Source: Kribbella amoyensis
GTDB lineage: Bacteria > Actinomycetota > Actinomycetes > Propionibacteriales > Kribbellaceae
Assembly (NCBI RefSeq): GCF_007828865.1
Contig: NZ_VIVK01000002.1
Span: forward strand, 496,001-560,000
Length of the DNA stretch: 64,000 nt
Reading direction: 5' to 3'
Shown: piece by piece, positions 1 through 8,480 of the stretch
How the letters are laid out: the number at the start of each line of letters is the position of its first letter
Numbering within the stretch: the first letter of the stretch is position 1
Position numbers and translations under genes: made by a program
The notes under the pieces: generated by a model
What the model was told of the DNA's origin: nothing
Seen by the model: the letters and a program-made list of their open reading frames with translations, nothing else
Databases searched by the model: none

Positions 1-115
1 CGCGACCCGGTGGACCGGCTGGCCGACCCCGGAGAACTTCGACCACATCCCCTTCGTCGGGATGGGCCCGGACACGATCCTGACCCTGCTCAAGCTGCAA
101 CGCCGGGGGAACTGA
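1..115 (+). CDS. ABC transporter substrate-binding protein, family 5 (C-terminal end only)
   Basis: Only the last 37 codons lie in the window, read from base 2 to the TGA at 113-115. The peptide ends in TLLKLQRRGN and contains TGWPTPENF, a typical C-terminus of Opp/Dpp/nickel-type (SBP_bac_5) solute-binding proteins. It lies directly upstream of two DppB/DppC-type permeases and two ATPases, so it is most likely the binding protein of that importer. A very strong stem-loop follows at once, which fits the common arrangement where the binding protein is made in excess over the membrane parts. The bulk of the gene, including any lipobox, is outside the window. Confidence 0.75.
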   Translation, partial: ATRWTGWPTPENFDHIPFVGMGPDTILTLLKLQRRGN

Positions 116-118
116 GGC

Positions 119-158
119 ACTGCGGGGCGCGCGTCTCCGGCCCCGCGCGCCCCGCAGT
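119..158 (+). terminator. Perfect 15-bp stem-loop between binding-protein and permease genes
   Basis: Bases 119-133 (ACTGCGGGGCGCGCG) pair perfectly with 144-158 around a 10-base loop, starting 4 bases after the stop codon at 115. No T-run follows. It may be a partial terminator or an mRNA-stabilising 3' end that lowers expression of the downstream permease and ATPase genes relative to the binding protein. Confidence 0.75.
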
Positions 159-246
159 CCTACCAGGGGCCTAAAGCAACCAAATCCCCGAAGCGACAAA
201 TCCCCCAGAAACCCAAGCACCGAGGAAACCGAGAGGAGAGACGGCG

Positions 247-1257
247 ATGAGAGCATCGCGGCGCTGGGCCTTCCTGGTCCGCCGGCTCGGGTTCTACCTG
301 GCCGCGGCCGCGGCGGCGGTCGCGCTGAACTTCCTGCTGCCGCGACTGATGCCGGGCGACCCGTCGTCCGCGATCGTCGAGGAGCTGGAACGGGTCAGCG
401 GCCAGCAGGTCCCGGCCGAGACGCTGATGTCGATCCGGGCGATCTTCGGCAACCCGTCGGACAACCTGGCCGAGCAGTTCGTCGACTACCTGCGCCAGCT
501 CGGCCACTTCGACCTCGGCGTCTCGGTGGTGAACTTCCCCGTCCCGGTCGCCGATCTGGTCTGGCAGGCGCTGCCGTGGACCCTGCTCCTGGTCGGGACG
601 ACGACGGTCGCCGCGTTCGCGATCGGTACCTTGCTCGGCGTCGTCGCCGGGTGGAAGGCGGGCAGCCGGTTCGACGCGCTGCTCACCCCGTTCACCACGT
701 TCCTGTCCTCGGTGCCGTACTTCTGGGTCGCCCTGCTCGCGCTGTGGGTGTTCGGCTTCGTCCTCGGCTGGACCCCGTTGTCCGGCGGATACGACGCGGA
801 TCTCCCGCAGGGCTTCAGTTTCGCGTACGCGGTCAGCGTGCTGCACCACGGTGCGTTGCCAGCGGCAACCATCATCATCTCGGCCTTCGGCGGCTGGCTG
901 CTCGGGATGCGGAACATGACGGTGACGACGGTCCGCGAGGACTACGTCCTGCTCGCCCAGGCGAAGGGGCTGTCCCCGGGCCGGGTGATGCTCCGGTACG
1001 CCGCGCGGAACGCGATGCTGCCGAGCTTCACCGGGTTCGCGATGGCGCTCGGTGGCGTCGTGGGCGGGGCGTTGCTGACCGAGATCGTGTTCAGCTATCC
1101 CGGCATCGGCTACCTGCTCTACGAGGCGCTGCAGAAGCGGGACTACCCGATGATGCAGGGTGTCTTCCTGCTGATCACGCTGGCGGTCCTGCTGGCGAAC
1201 CTGGTCGCCGACCTGGCGTACGTCGTGCTCGATCCGCGGATCAGGGCGAGGGGGTGA
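247..1257 (+). CDS. ABC transporter permease, DppB/OppB type
   Basis: This 336-residue inner-membrane protein is the first permease of an oligopeptide/oligosaccharide-type importer. A hydrophobic N-terminal helix (about residues 14-36) precedes an extracytoplasmic segment, and about five more membrane segments follow. The cytoplasmic loop that contacts the ATPase is clear, with YVLLAQAKGLSPG followed by LRYAARNAMLP, the EAA motif of this family. A GAGAGGAGAG ribosome site lies just before the ATG. The next permease starts 7 bases after its stop. Opp-type systems also carry plant oligosaccharides, and the surrounding glycosidases suggest a pectin-derived oligomer; the substrate itself cannot be read from the sequence. 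Confidence 0.9.
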   Translation: MRASRRWAFLVRRLGFYLAAAAAAVALNFLLPRLMPGDPSSAIVEELERVSGQQVPAETLMSIRAIFGNPSDNLAEQFVDYLRQLGHFDLGVSVVNFPVPVADLVWQALPWTLLLVGTTTVAAFAIGTLLGVVAGWKAGSRFDALLTPFTTFLSSVPYFWVALLALWVFGFVLGWTPLSGGYDADLPQGFSFAYAVSVLHHGALPAATIIISAFGGWLLGMRNMTVTTVREDYVLLAQAKGLSPGRVMLRYAARNAMLPSFTGFAMALGGVVGGALLTEIVFSYPGIGYLLYEALQKRDYPMMQGVFLLITLAVLLANLVADLAYVVLDPRIRARG

Positions 1258-1264
1258 GGCGGGG

Positions 1265-2176
1265 ATGCGTGCCAGTCTGCTGACCAGCTGGAAGGTCCGG
1301 TTTGGTCTCGGTGTGCTCGGGTTGTTCGTCCTGCTCGCGATCTTCGGCCCGTGGATCAACCGGGTCCTGCTCGGCGTGGATCCACGCGCGAACGACATCG
1401 GCGCGATCGCGTCACCGCCCAGTACGGCGCATCTGCTCGGCACCACCCAGTTCGGCCAGGACGTGCTCGCGCAGACCATCGCCGGGGCCCGCGGGTCGAT
1501 GCTGGTGGGGGTCCTGGCGGCCGGGATCGGCACCCTGATCGCGATCGCGGTCGGCGTCCCGGCGGGGTACTTCGGTGGCTCGGTCGACAATGCGCTGAAC
1601 TTCCTCACCAACCTGTTCCTGGTGATGCCGGTCCTCCCGCTGATCCTGATCGTGGCCGGGTACGTGCAGGGCACGGGGATGTGGGTGATCGCGTTGATCA
1701 TCGGCCTGTTCGGCTGGTCCGGCGGGGCCCGGACCCTGCGGGCGCAGGCGTTGAGTTTGAGCAGCCGCGACTTCGTCCTGGCGATGCGGATGCTTGGCGA
1801 ACCCCATCGCCGGCTGATCTTCTGCGAGGTGCTCCCGCATCTGTCCGGCTGGATCTCGGCGATGTTCCTGCACGGCATGATCGGCGGCGTGCTGGCCGAG
1901 GCCGGGCTCGCGTTCCTCGGCATCTCGGACTCCGGCTCGATCAGCTGGGGCACGATGATCCAGTCCGCCCAGCAACAGAGCGCCGTACTCCGGGGCTTCT
2001 GGTGGTGGTTCGTCCCACCCGGGCTGTGCATCGCGTTGATAGGCACGGCCGCGACGCTGGTCAACTTCGGCGTCGACGAACTGTCCAACCCCAAACTGCG
2101 GCTGGCCCGTCGCTCGGTCGTCGCCCGTACCCGCCGCGCGCCGCGCCCCGCCACCGCCGGAGGTGAGACCCGATGA
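1265..2176 (+). CDS. ABC transporter permease, DppC/OppC type
   Basis: This is the second permease of the importer (303 residues). It has an N-terminal membrane helix (about residues 14-32), the family signature LGTTQFGQDVLAQTI near residue 57, several further membrane segments, and a C-terminal EAA-type loop (FVLAMRMLGEPHRRLIF) for docking to the ATPases. Its end overlaps the next gene by 4 bases (ATGA), so translation is probably coupled. The C-terminal tail is rich in Arg and Ala and lies in the cytoplasm. Nothing in it shows the substrate. Confidence 0.9.
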   Translation: MRASLLTSWKVRFGLGVLGLFVLLAIFGPWINRVLLGVDPRANDIGAIASPPSTAHLLGTTQFGQDVLAQTIAGARGSMLVGVLAAGIGTLIAIAVGVPAGYFGGSVDNALNFLTNLFLVMPVLPLILIVAGYVQGTGMWVIALIIGLFGWSGGARTLRAQALSLSSRDFVLAMRMLGEPHRRLIFCEVLPHLSGWISAMFLHGMIGGVLAEAGLAFLGISDSGSISWGTMIQSAQQQSAVLRGFWWWFVPPGLCIALIGTAATLVNFGVDELSNPKLRLARRSVVARTRRAPRPATAGGETR

Positions 2177-3213
2177 TCACCGACTCCGCCCTTGCCCCAG
2201 TCAGTTCGGCTACCGGCGCCGGTACGACGGTCCTGGATGTCCGCGGATTGACGGTCGACTACGTGACCGGTGATGCGCCGGTGCGAGCGTGCGACGACGT
2301 TTCGTTCACGCTGCGCCGCGGCGAGATCCTCGGAGTCGCGGGGGAGTCCGGTTCGGGCAAGTCGACCCTGATCACCGCGCTGACCCGGTTGCAGCGGCCG
2401 CCCGCGGTGACCACCGAAGGCAGCATCGAGTTCCACCCGAAGAACGGCGCCGAACCGATCGACCTGGTCGGCCTGACCCCGGCCGAGCTGCGCTCGTTGC
2501 GCTGGACCTCGCTCGCGATCGTCCTGCAGAGCGCTATGGACGCGCTGAACCCGGTCATGCGGGTCGGGGCGCAGTTCGTCGACGCGCTGCGCTCCCACGA
2601 CAAGCGCCTGGGTCGCAAGGAGGCATGGGCCAAGGCGGCCGAGTTGCTGGGGATGGTCGGCATCTCCGCGGACCGGGTCCGCAGCTATCCCCACGAGTTG
2701 TCCGGCGGGATGCGGCAGCGGGCGAGTATCGCGCTCGCGCTCGCCTGCGGTCCTGAGCTGGTGGTGATGGACGAACCGACCACCGCTGTCGACGTGGTGA
2801 TGCAGCGGCAGATCCTCGCCCAGGTCCTGCGGTTGCGGCGCGAGCTGGGATTCTCGGTCGTCTTCGTCACGCACGACCTCTCGCTGCTGCTCGAACTCGC
2901 CGACCGGATCGCGATCATGTACGCGGGCCGCATCGTCGAGATCGGGACCTCGGCCGCGTTGTACGCCGACCCGCTGCACCCGTACACCCGCGGTCTGCGG
3001 GACTCGTTCCCGCCACTGCGCTCGCCGTTGCGCAAGCTGACCGGCATCCCGGGAACGCCACCGGACCTGCGCAACCCACCACCGGGCTGCCCGTTCCATC
3101 CGCGCTGCGCCGACCGGTTCGAGGGCTGTGATCAGGAGCAACCAACGCTGCTCACGATCGCCGGTCACGCCGTGGCCTGCCGGCTCCACCCGTCGGGAGA
3201 TGATCGACCATGA
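2173..3213 (+). CDS. ABC transporter ATP-binding protein, DppD/OppD type
   Basis: This is a 346-residue ATPase with Walker A GESGSGKST, signature LSGGMRQR, Walker B LVVMDEPTT and the switch histidine in THDLSLL. The C-terminal oligopeptide-transporter domain is present, with the cysteine-bearing GCPFHPRC segment. It should pair with the ATPase encoded immediately downstream to drive the two permeases. It overlaps both neighbours by 4 bases, in a tightly coupled operon. OppD/OppF pairs are also used by oligosaccharide importers of this class. Confidence 0.92.
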   Translation: MITDSALAPVSSATGAGTTVLDVRGLTVDYVTGDAPVRACDDVSFTLRRGEILGVAGESGSGKSTLITALTRLQRPPAVTTEGSIEFHPKNGAEPIDLVGLTPAELRSLRWTSLAIVLQSAMDALNPVMRVGAQFVDALRSHDKRLGRKEAWAKAAELLGMVGISADRVRSYPHELSGGMRQRASIALALACGPELVVMDEPTTAVDVVMQRQILAQVLRLRRELGFSVVFVTHDLSLLLELADRIAIMYAGRIVEIGTSAALYADPLHPYTRGLRDSFPPLRSPLRKLTGIPGTPPDLRNPPPGCPFHPRCADRFEGCDQEQPTLLTIAGHAVACRLHPSGDDRP

Positions 3214-4250
3214 GCCAACCCGTCCTGGAGGCCCGCGCGGTCTCGAAGCACTTCCCGGTCCGGACCGGGACCGGGCGGACCGCGGTGGTCCGGGCGGTCG
3301 AGGACGCGGATCTCGTCCTGCGACCCGGCCGGATCGTCGCGCTCGTCGGCGAGAGCGGCAGCGGCAAGACCACACTGGCCCGGCTGCTGGCCCGGTTCTA
3401 CCCGCCGACGACCGGTGAGATCCGGCTCCGGGGCGAGCCGGTACAGGGCAAGGACCGGGCGTACTACCGGGACGTCCAGCTGATCTTCCAGGACCCGTTC
3501 GGCTCGCTGAATCCGCTCCACCGGGTGCGGTACAACCTCGATCGCGCGCTCCGGCTGCACCACGGGATCCGGGCCAAGGCCGAGCGGGAACGCCGGATGG
3601 TGGAGCTGCTCGAACGTGTCAGCCTCACCCCGGCCGAGCAGTACCTGGACAAGTTCCCGCACGAGCTGTCCGGCGGGCAACGGCAGCGCGTCGTGATCGC
3701 CCGGGCGCTCGCCGTCGAGCCGAAGGTGCTGCTCGGCGACGAACCGATCTCGATGCTCGACGTGTCGATCCGGCTGGAAATGCTCAACCTGCTCGACAAG
3801 CTCCGCACCGAGGACGGGCTGGCGCTGCTCTACATCACCCACGACATCGCCAGCGCGCGGTACCTGTGCGACGACATCGTGGTGATGTACGCCGGCCGGA
3901 TGGTCGAAGGTGGTCCCAAGGAGGACGTGATCGCGGCGCCGCAGCACCCGTACACGAAGCTGCTGATCGAGTCCTCGCCCGATCCGGAGCGCGGTCTGGA
4001 CGACCGGGACGCGTTGTTCGACGAAGCGGCCGACGACCTGGGCGAGCCGCCGAGCCTGATCGACCCGCCGGCCGGGTGCCAGTTCCACCCGCGCTGCCCG
4101 TTCGCGCTGGACGTCTGCCGGACCGAGGTCCCACCCCGGACCGAGCTGCCGAACGGTCAGTGGACACACTGCTGGCTCCACCAGGAAGGCCGCGCCGGCG
4201 ACCTCACCGCCGCAGGGGCTGCGCGGAGTACGGAGAAGGAGAACTCATGA
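3210..4250 (+). CDS. ABC transporter ATP-binding protein, DppF/OppF type
   Basis: This is the second ATPase of the importer (346 residues). Walker A is GESGSGKTT, the signature is LSGGQRQR, and Walker B is VLLGDEPIS, where the usual Thr-Thr after Glu-Pro is Ile-Ser. The switch histidine is in THDIASAR. The C-terminal domain carries CQFHPRC. Its last bases overlap the ATG of the regulator gene that follows (ATGA at 4247-4250), so transporter and regulator are made from one message. Confidence 0.92.
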   Translation: MSQPVLEARAVSKHFPVRTGTGRTAVVRAVEDADLVLRPGRIVALVGESGSGKTTLARLLARFYPPTTGEIRLRGEPVQGKDRAYYRDVQLIFQDPFGSLNPLHRVRYNLDRALRLHHGIRAKAERERRMVELLERVSLTPAEQYLDKFPHELSGGQRQRVVIARALAVEPKVLLGDEPISMLDVSIRLEMLNLLDKLRTEDGLALLYITHDIASARYLCDDIVVMYAGRMVEGGPKEDVIAAPQHPYTKLLIESSPDPERGLDDRDALFDEAADDLGEPPSLIDPPAGCQFHPRCPFALDVCRTEVPPRTELPNGQWTHCWLHQEGRAGDLTAAGAARSTEKENS

Positions 4251-5272
4251 ACGGCCGACCCGCACCACGGCAGTCCGACGTCGCCCGGCTCGCCGGGGTG
4301 TCGCAGTCGGCGGTGTCCCGGGTGATCAGCGGCGAGGTCGACCGGATCCCGCCGGAGACCCGGCAACGCGTGCTCGACGCCGTCAAGGAGCTCGGCTACG
4401 TGCCGAACGCGGCCGCGCGGAACCTACGGAACAAGCGCAACCGGCTGCTCGGCGTCCACACGTTCGAGGCGGTCTTTCCGCACGCGCGGGAGAACTTCTA
4501 CTTCGACTTCCTGCTCGGCATCGAGGAACGTGCCGAGGAGGTCGGGTACGACCTGGTGCTGTTCACCTCGACCGGGACGAGCGACGGGCGGCGCCGGATC
4601 TACCGGGACGGCACGAACCGGCTCAACCTCGCCGACGGCAGCGTCCTGCTCGGTGTCGCGACCGACCGCGAGGAGCTGGCCCGGCTCTGGCACGACGGCT
4701 ACCTGTTCGTCCACATCGGCCGGCGCGAGGTACCGGGCGCGGAGATCCCGTGCATCGTGCCCGACTACCAGAGTGCGGCCGCACGGATCGTGGAGTCCCT
4801 GGCGGACCGCGGTCACCGGCACCTGGCGTACCTGCGCGAGGGGATCGAGCAGGAGTCGTACGCCGACCGTCGGACCGGGTACCGCGCGGCCGTCGAGCGC
4901 CTCGGCCTGCAGGACCGGTCACCCGGGTACCGGGGCGAGCCGTGGCTGACCGAGGAGTGGCTGGACGAGCTGGTCCGCGGACCTGAGACGGCCGTGGTCG
5001 CCGAGAGCGTGCGGCTCGCCGAGGATCTGCGCCGCGGGCTGGCCGAGCGCGGACTGGAGATTCCGCAGGACCTGTCCATCGCGGTGCTGGAGGGGTCCGG
5101 CGACGAGCCCGGGCACCGCTGGGACTGCCTGGTGATCCCACGCCGGCAGATCGGCCGGATCGCGATCGACGCCCTGGTCGCCCGGGTGGAGAACCCGGAC
5201 GAACCGCCCACGAGCCAACTGGTGGCCTGCGACCTGGTGGCCGGCGAGACCGTCGCCGCGCCGCGTCGCTGA
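4247..5272 (+). CDS. LacI-family transcriptional regulator
   Basis: The protein has 341 residues. The N-terminal helix-turn-helix is QSDVARLAGVSQSAVSRVIS (about residues 9-28), followed by the hinge-helix region VPNAAARNLRNKR and a periplasmic-binding-protein-like sensor domain. The chosen ATG at 4247 overlaps the stop of the ATPase gene; the same frame stays open far upstream across that gene, but only this start places the helix-turn-helix at the N-terminus. GAGAAGGAG-like ribosome bases precede it. Cotranscription with the importer suggests that it senses the imported sugar or a breakdown product and controls this operon. I found no convincing palindromic operator upstream of 247. Confidence 0.9.
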   Translation: MNGRPAPRQSDVARLAGVSQSAVSRVISGEVDRIPPETRQRVLDAVKELGYVPNAAARNLRNKRNRLLGVHTFEAVFPHARENFYFDFLLGIEERAEEVGYDLVLFTSTGTSDGRRRIYRDGTNRLNLADGSVLLGVATDREELARLWHDGYLFVHIGRREVPGAEIPCIVPDYQSAAARIVESLADRGHRHLAYLREGIEQESYADRRTGYRAAVERLGLQDRSPGYRGEPWLTEEWLDELVRGPETAVVAESVRLAEDLRRGLAERGLEIPQDLSIAVLEGSGDEPGHRWDCLVIPRRQIGRIAIDALVARVENPDEPPTSQLVACDLVAGETVAAPRR

Positions 5273-5299
5273 CCCCACTACTTCCGATCCAAGGAGTCG

Positions 5300-6886
5300 A
5301 TGGTGGAACTGTCCACGGACGTACTGGTCGTCGGCGGCGGTCTCGGCGGGGTCGCCGCGGCGCTGACCGCGGCCAAGCTGGGCCGGCGCGTCGTGCTCAC
5401 CGAAGTGACCGACTGGCTCGGCGGCCAGCTGACCAGCCAGGCGGTACCGCCCGACGAGCACCCCTGGATCGAGCAGTACGCCGCGCCCGGGTACGCCGAC
5501 CTGCGCCGGCGGATCCGGGACTACTACCGGCGGAACTACCCGCTCCGGCCGGAAGTGGCCGCCGACCCGCTGCTCGACCCGGGCCGGGGCATCGTCAGCC
5601 GGTTCTGCCACGAACCACGGGTGGCCGCGGCGGTGATCGAGGAGATGCTCGCGCCGTGGCGTGCCGGCGGCCGGATCACCGTGCACCTCGAGCACGAGCC
5701 GGTCGCGGCGTACTCGGGTGGCGACGAGATCGAGGCGGTCACGCTTCTCGACCGGCGGACCGGGTCCGAGCTGACCGTGACCGCGGCGTACGTCGTGGAC
5801 GCGACCGAGCTCGGTGACCTGCTGGACCTGGCCGGCGTCGAGCACGTCGTCGGGGCGGAGAGCCGCGAGGACACCGGCGAGCTGCACGCGCCCGAGGTCG
5901 CCGATCCGCTCGACCAGCAGGCCGTGTCGTGGTGCTTCGCGCTGGACTACCGGCCGGGGGAGGACCACACTGTCGATCGCCCGGCCGGGTACGCGCACTG
6001 GCGGGATCACGTGGCACCGTTCTGGCCCGGACCGCAGCTGTCCTGGACGGACGTCGTCCCGATCACCCTGCAACAGCGCGAGTGGAAGCTGTTCGAGCGC
6101 GGTCCGGAGCAGCACGCGCACTTCCCGCTCTGGGACTTCCGCCGGATCCTTGCCAAGAGCAACTTCCAGGCCGGGACCGTCGAGTCCGACGTGACGGTGG
6201 TCAACTGGCCGCAGATCGACTATTGGGAACAGCCGTTGCTCGGCGGTCCGGACCCCGCTGCCGCGTTGGCTGCGAGTCGCGAGCTGTCGCTGTCGTTCCT
6301 GCACTGGATGCAGGCCGAGGCGCCGCGGCCCGACGGCGGCACGGGGTACCCGGGGCTGCGGTTGCGGCCGGACATCACCGGGGCGCCGGACGGGCTGGCG
6401 AAGGCGCCGTACATCCGGGAGTCCCGGCGGATCGTGGCCGAGTTCACCGTGCTGGAGCAGCACGTCGGGGTGGAGGCGCGGCCCGACGGCGCCGGGAGCG
6501 AGGTGTTCGCGGACAGCGTCGGCCTTGGCCGGTACAGGATCGACCTGCACCCGAGTACGGCCGGGCGGACCTATGTCGACATCGAGGCCTATCCCTTCCA
6601 GATCCCGCTCGGCGCGCTGATCCCGGTCCGGGTGGACAACCTGCTGCCGGCCAACAAGAACATCGGCAGCACCCATGTCACCAACGGGTGCTACCGGCTG
6701 CACCCGGTCGAGTGGAGCATCGGCGAGGCGGTCGGCGCGCTGGCCGGGTTCTGCCTCGACCGTGGTGCGAGCCCGCGCAAGGTCCGTACCGATCCCACCC
6801 TGCTGGCCGACTACCAGCGGCTGCTGTCCGGCGAACTGCGGATCCCGCTGGCCTGGCCGGACCACATCCGCACCCATCGCGACTGA
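5300..6886 (+). CDS. FAD-dependent oxidoreductase (FAD_oxidored, PF12831-like)
   Basis: This 528-residue protein begins with a dinucleotide-binding fold, VLVVGGGLGGVAAAL near residue 9, and ends that unit with an acidic residue in LTEVTDWLGGQ. A second FAD-contact region, YVVDATELGDLLDLAG, follows in the middle, and a C-terminal segment NNLLPANKNIGSTHVTNG is typical of this family. There is no signal peptide, so it should be cytoplasmic. It follows the LacI gene by 27 bases with an AAGGAG ribosome site and probably belongs to the transporter operon. Members of this family occur in many polysaccharide loci, mostly without a proven reaction. I would guess oxidation of an imported sugar or sugar acid, but the substrate is unknown. 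Confidence 0.75.
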   Translation: MVELSTDVLVVGGGLGGVAAALTAAKLGRRVVLTEVTDWLGGQLTSQAVPPDEHPWIEQYAAPGYADLRRRIRDYYRRNYPLRPEVAADPLLDPGRGIVSRFCHEPRVAAAVIEEMLAPWRAGGRITVHLEHEPVAAYSGGDEIEAVTLLDRRTGSELTVTAAYVVDATELGDLLDLAGVEHVVGAESREDTGELHAPEVADPLDQQAVSWCFALDYRPGEDHTVDRPAGYAHWRDHVAPFWPGPQLSWTDVVPITLQQREWKLFERGPEQHAHFPLWDFRRILAKSNFQAGTVESDVTVVNWPQIDYWEQPLLGGPDPAAALAASRELSLSFLHWMQAEAPRPDGGTGYPGLRLRPDITGAPDGLAKAPYIRESRRIVAEFTVLEQHVGVEARPDGAGSEVFADSVGLGRYRIDLHPSTAGRTYVDIEAYPFQIPLGALIPVRVDNLLPANKNIGSTHVTNGCYRLHPVEWSIGEAVGALAGFCLDRGASPRKVRTDPTLLADYQRLLSGELRIPLAWPDHIRTHRD

Positions 6887-6947
6887 GAGGAGGACGACGC
6901 ACCCGGGGCCGGAAACTCCAGGTGGTCAACGCACGAAGGAGAAACCT

Positions 6948-8393
6948 GTGGTCAGGAAATCCCTGGTAGCACTCTGCTCCGCCGCTCTGCTCGCCACGAC
7001 CGTCCTGGTGGACGCCGCGGCCTCGACCCCCGACCCGGTGGCGACTGCTGCCTTGCCGGCGCTGCACACCGAAGGCAACCGGATCAGGAACAGCGCGGGC
7101 GCGAACGTCACCCTGCGCGGCCTGTCCGTCATCGCGCCCGAACAGAACGACGTCTGCACCGACTGCAACTCCAAGCCGATCGACGAACTGATCGACATGA
7201 CCGTGGCGAACGGCTGGAACTCCAAGGTCCTGCGGCTGCTGGTGACCGAGGCCCTCGGCAAGGACCTCGCCGCGTACGACGCGCAGTACATCAGGCCCTA
7301 CGTCGACCACGCGATCGCCAAGGGCCTGTACGTGATCATCGACCTGCACCTGGTCCGGAACTACGGCGACACGGCCGGCGCGGTCCCGCAGTCGCAGGTG
7401 AAGGCGTTCTGGGACTTCATCGCGCCGCGGTACGCGAACCACCCGAACGTGCTCTTCGAGGTGTTCAACGAGCCGATCAACCCGGACAGCTGGGCGACCT
7501 GGAAGGCCTACATCCAGCCGGTGGTGACGTCGATCCGGTCGGTCGCGAACAACGTGATCCTGATGGGCAGCCCGTCCTGGAGCACCCGGCTCAACGGCGC
7601 CCTGACCGATCCGATCGCCGGTGGCAACATCGCGTACGTCTACCACCTCTACCCGAACCAGGGCCCGGCCACGGCGGTGAATCTGGACCCGAAGTTCGGC
7701 AACGCCTCGGCCCAGTTGCCGGTGGTGCTGACCGAGTTCGGCTGGGACCCGGCGCCGGGCGCGAACCAGGTCATCGCGGGAACCACCTCCGGTTGGGGCC
7801 TGCCGTTGCGCCAGTACCTCGACGTGCGGCCGCAGATCGGCTGGATGGCGTGGGTGTTCGACAACTTCTGGGCGCCGGTGATGTTCGACAAGTTCTGGAA
7901 CCTGCTCGGTGGGGAGTACCAGGGCGCCTTCGTGCGCGATTGGCTCGCCGGGGCGCCCGCGGTCTCGCCGTGTTCGGACCACCTGGCCCGTGGCGCGACG
8001 GCGACCGCGTCCTCGACTTACGACGCGTCCTCGGGGGCCGGGAAGGCGGTGGACGGGTCCTGCCAGGATTCCGGCCGCTGGATGTCGGCGGCCGGTGACA
8101 CGGCGCCGACGTTGACGCTGAACCTGGGCTCGTACAAGGACGTGAACCAGATCGACGTCTACAGCGGGTACGGGTTCCCGAACGTTGCCACCAGCACCGT
8201 GTTGCGGACGTTCCGGATCGAGGCGCACACGGCGTCCGGCTGGGTCCAGGCCGGCACCTTCACCGGCAACACCCGGCCGATCGTGTCGGCTCCCGGCCCG
8301 GCGGCGACGATCGACCAGATCCGGCTGGTGATCACCGATCCGTCCGACAGCACGCCCGACATCGCGCGGGTGTACGAGGTGGCCGCGCACTGA
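6948..8393 (+). CDS. Secreted GH5-family glycosidase with C-terminal F5/8-type carbohydrate-binding domain
   Basis: The protein has 481 residues. A Sec signal peptide (VRKSLVALCSAALLATTVLV) runs to about residue 25. The GH5 barrel spans about residues 36-325, with catalytic acid E175 in EVFNEP and nucleophile E263 in LTEFGWD. A discoidin/F5-8 type C-like domain (about 330-481) follows, with LARGATATASSTY and AVDGSCQDSGRW. The GTG at 6948 was chosen because CGAAGGAG lies 8 bases before it and the signal peptide begins there, although the frame is open further upstream. GH5 enzymes of this shape cut beta-linked glucans or mannans; the target here is unclear. It is secreted, and may open the wall for the pectin enzymes. 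Confidence 0.85.
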   Translation: MVRKSLVALCSAALLATTVLVDAAASTPDPVATAALPALHTEGNRIRNSAGANVTLRGLSVIAPEQNDVCTDCNSKPIDELIDMTVANGWNSKVLRLLVTEALGKDLAAYDAQYIRPYVDHAIAKGLYVIIDLHLVRNYGDTAGAVPQSQVKAFWDFIAPRYANHPNVLFEVFNEPINPDSWATWKAYIQPVVTSIRSVANNVILMGSPSWSTRLNGALTDPIAGGNIAYVYHLYPNQGPATAVNLDPKFGNASAQLPVVLTEFGWDPAPGANQVIAGTTSGWGLPLRQYLDVRPQIGWMAWVFDNFWAPVMFDKFWNLLGGEYQGAFVRDWLAGAPAVSPCSDHLARGATATASSTYDASSGAGKAVDGSCQDSGRWMSAAGDTAPTLTLNLGSYKDVNQIDVYSGYGFPNVATSTVLRTFRIEAHTASGWVQAGTFTGNTRPIVSAPGPAATIDQIRLVITDPSDSTPDIARVYEVAAH

Positions 8394-8405
8394 GTGGTTT
8401 GTCCG

Positions 8406-8451
8406 GTTCCGGCCAGTTTTTCCTTGCCTGCAAGGGGAATCTGGCCGGAAC
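8406..8451 (+). terminator. Nested stem-loop after the GH5 gene
   Basis: Bases 8406-8416 (GTTCCGGCCAG) pair perfectly with 8441-8451. Inside is a second 6-bp stem, 8422-8427 with 8430-8435. It lies 12 bases after the GH5 stop and before the promoter of the next gene. There is no clear T-run, as is common for actinobacterial terminators. Confidence 0.7.
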
Positions 8452-8466
8452 TGTCGGTGGGGGTGG

Positions 8467-8472
8467 CTACGC
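8467..8472 (+). promoter_or_regulatory. Minus-10 box of a probable leaderless promoter for the DUF222 gene
   Basis: TACGCT matches the actinobacterial TANNNT minus-10 pattern and ends 8 bases before the ATG at 8481. No ribosome site lies between them, so transcription probably starts at or next to the ATG. A minus-35 box is not evident. Confidence 0.45.
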
Positions 8473-8480
8473 TCCAAGTT

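Noticed and set aside
160..3375. A 1071-codon open frame on the minus strand
   Set aside because: It is antisense to the transporter genes, made possible by high third-position GC, and its product is an Arg/Pro/Gln/Asp-rich sequence without domains.
4919..6877. A 652-codon minus-strand open frame
   Set aside because: It is the mirror of the FAD oxidoreductase gene; composition is typical of a shadow frame.
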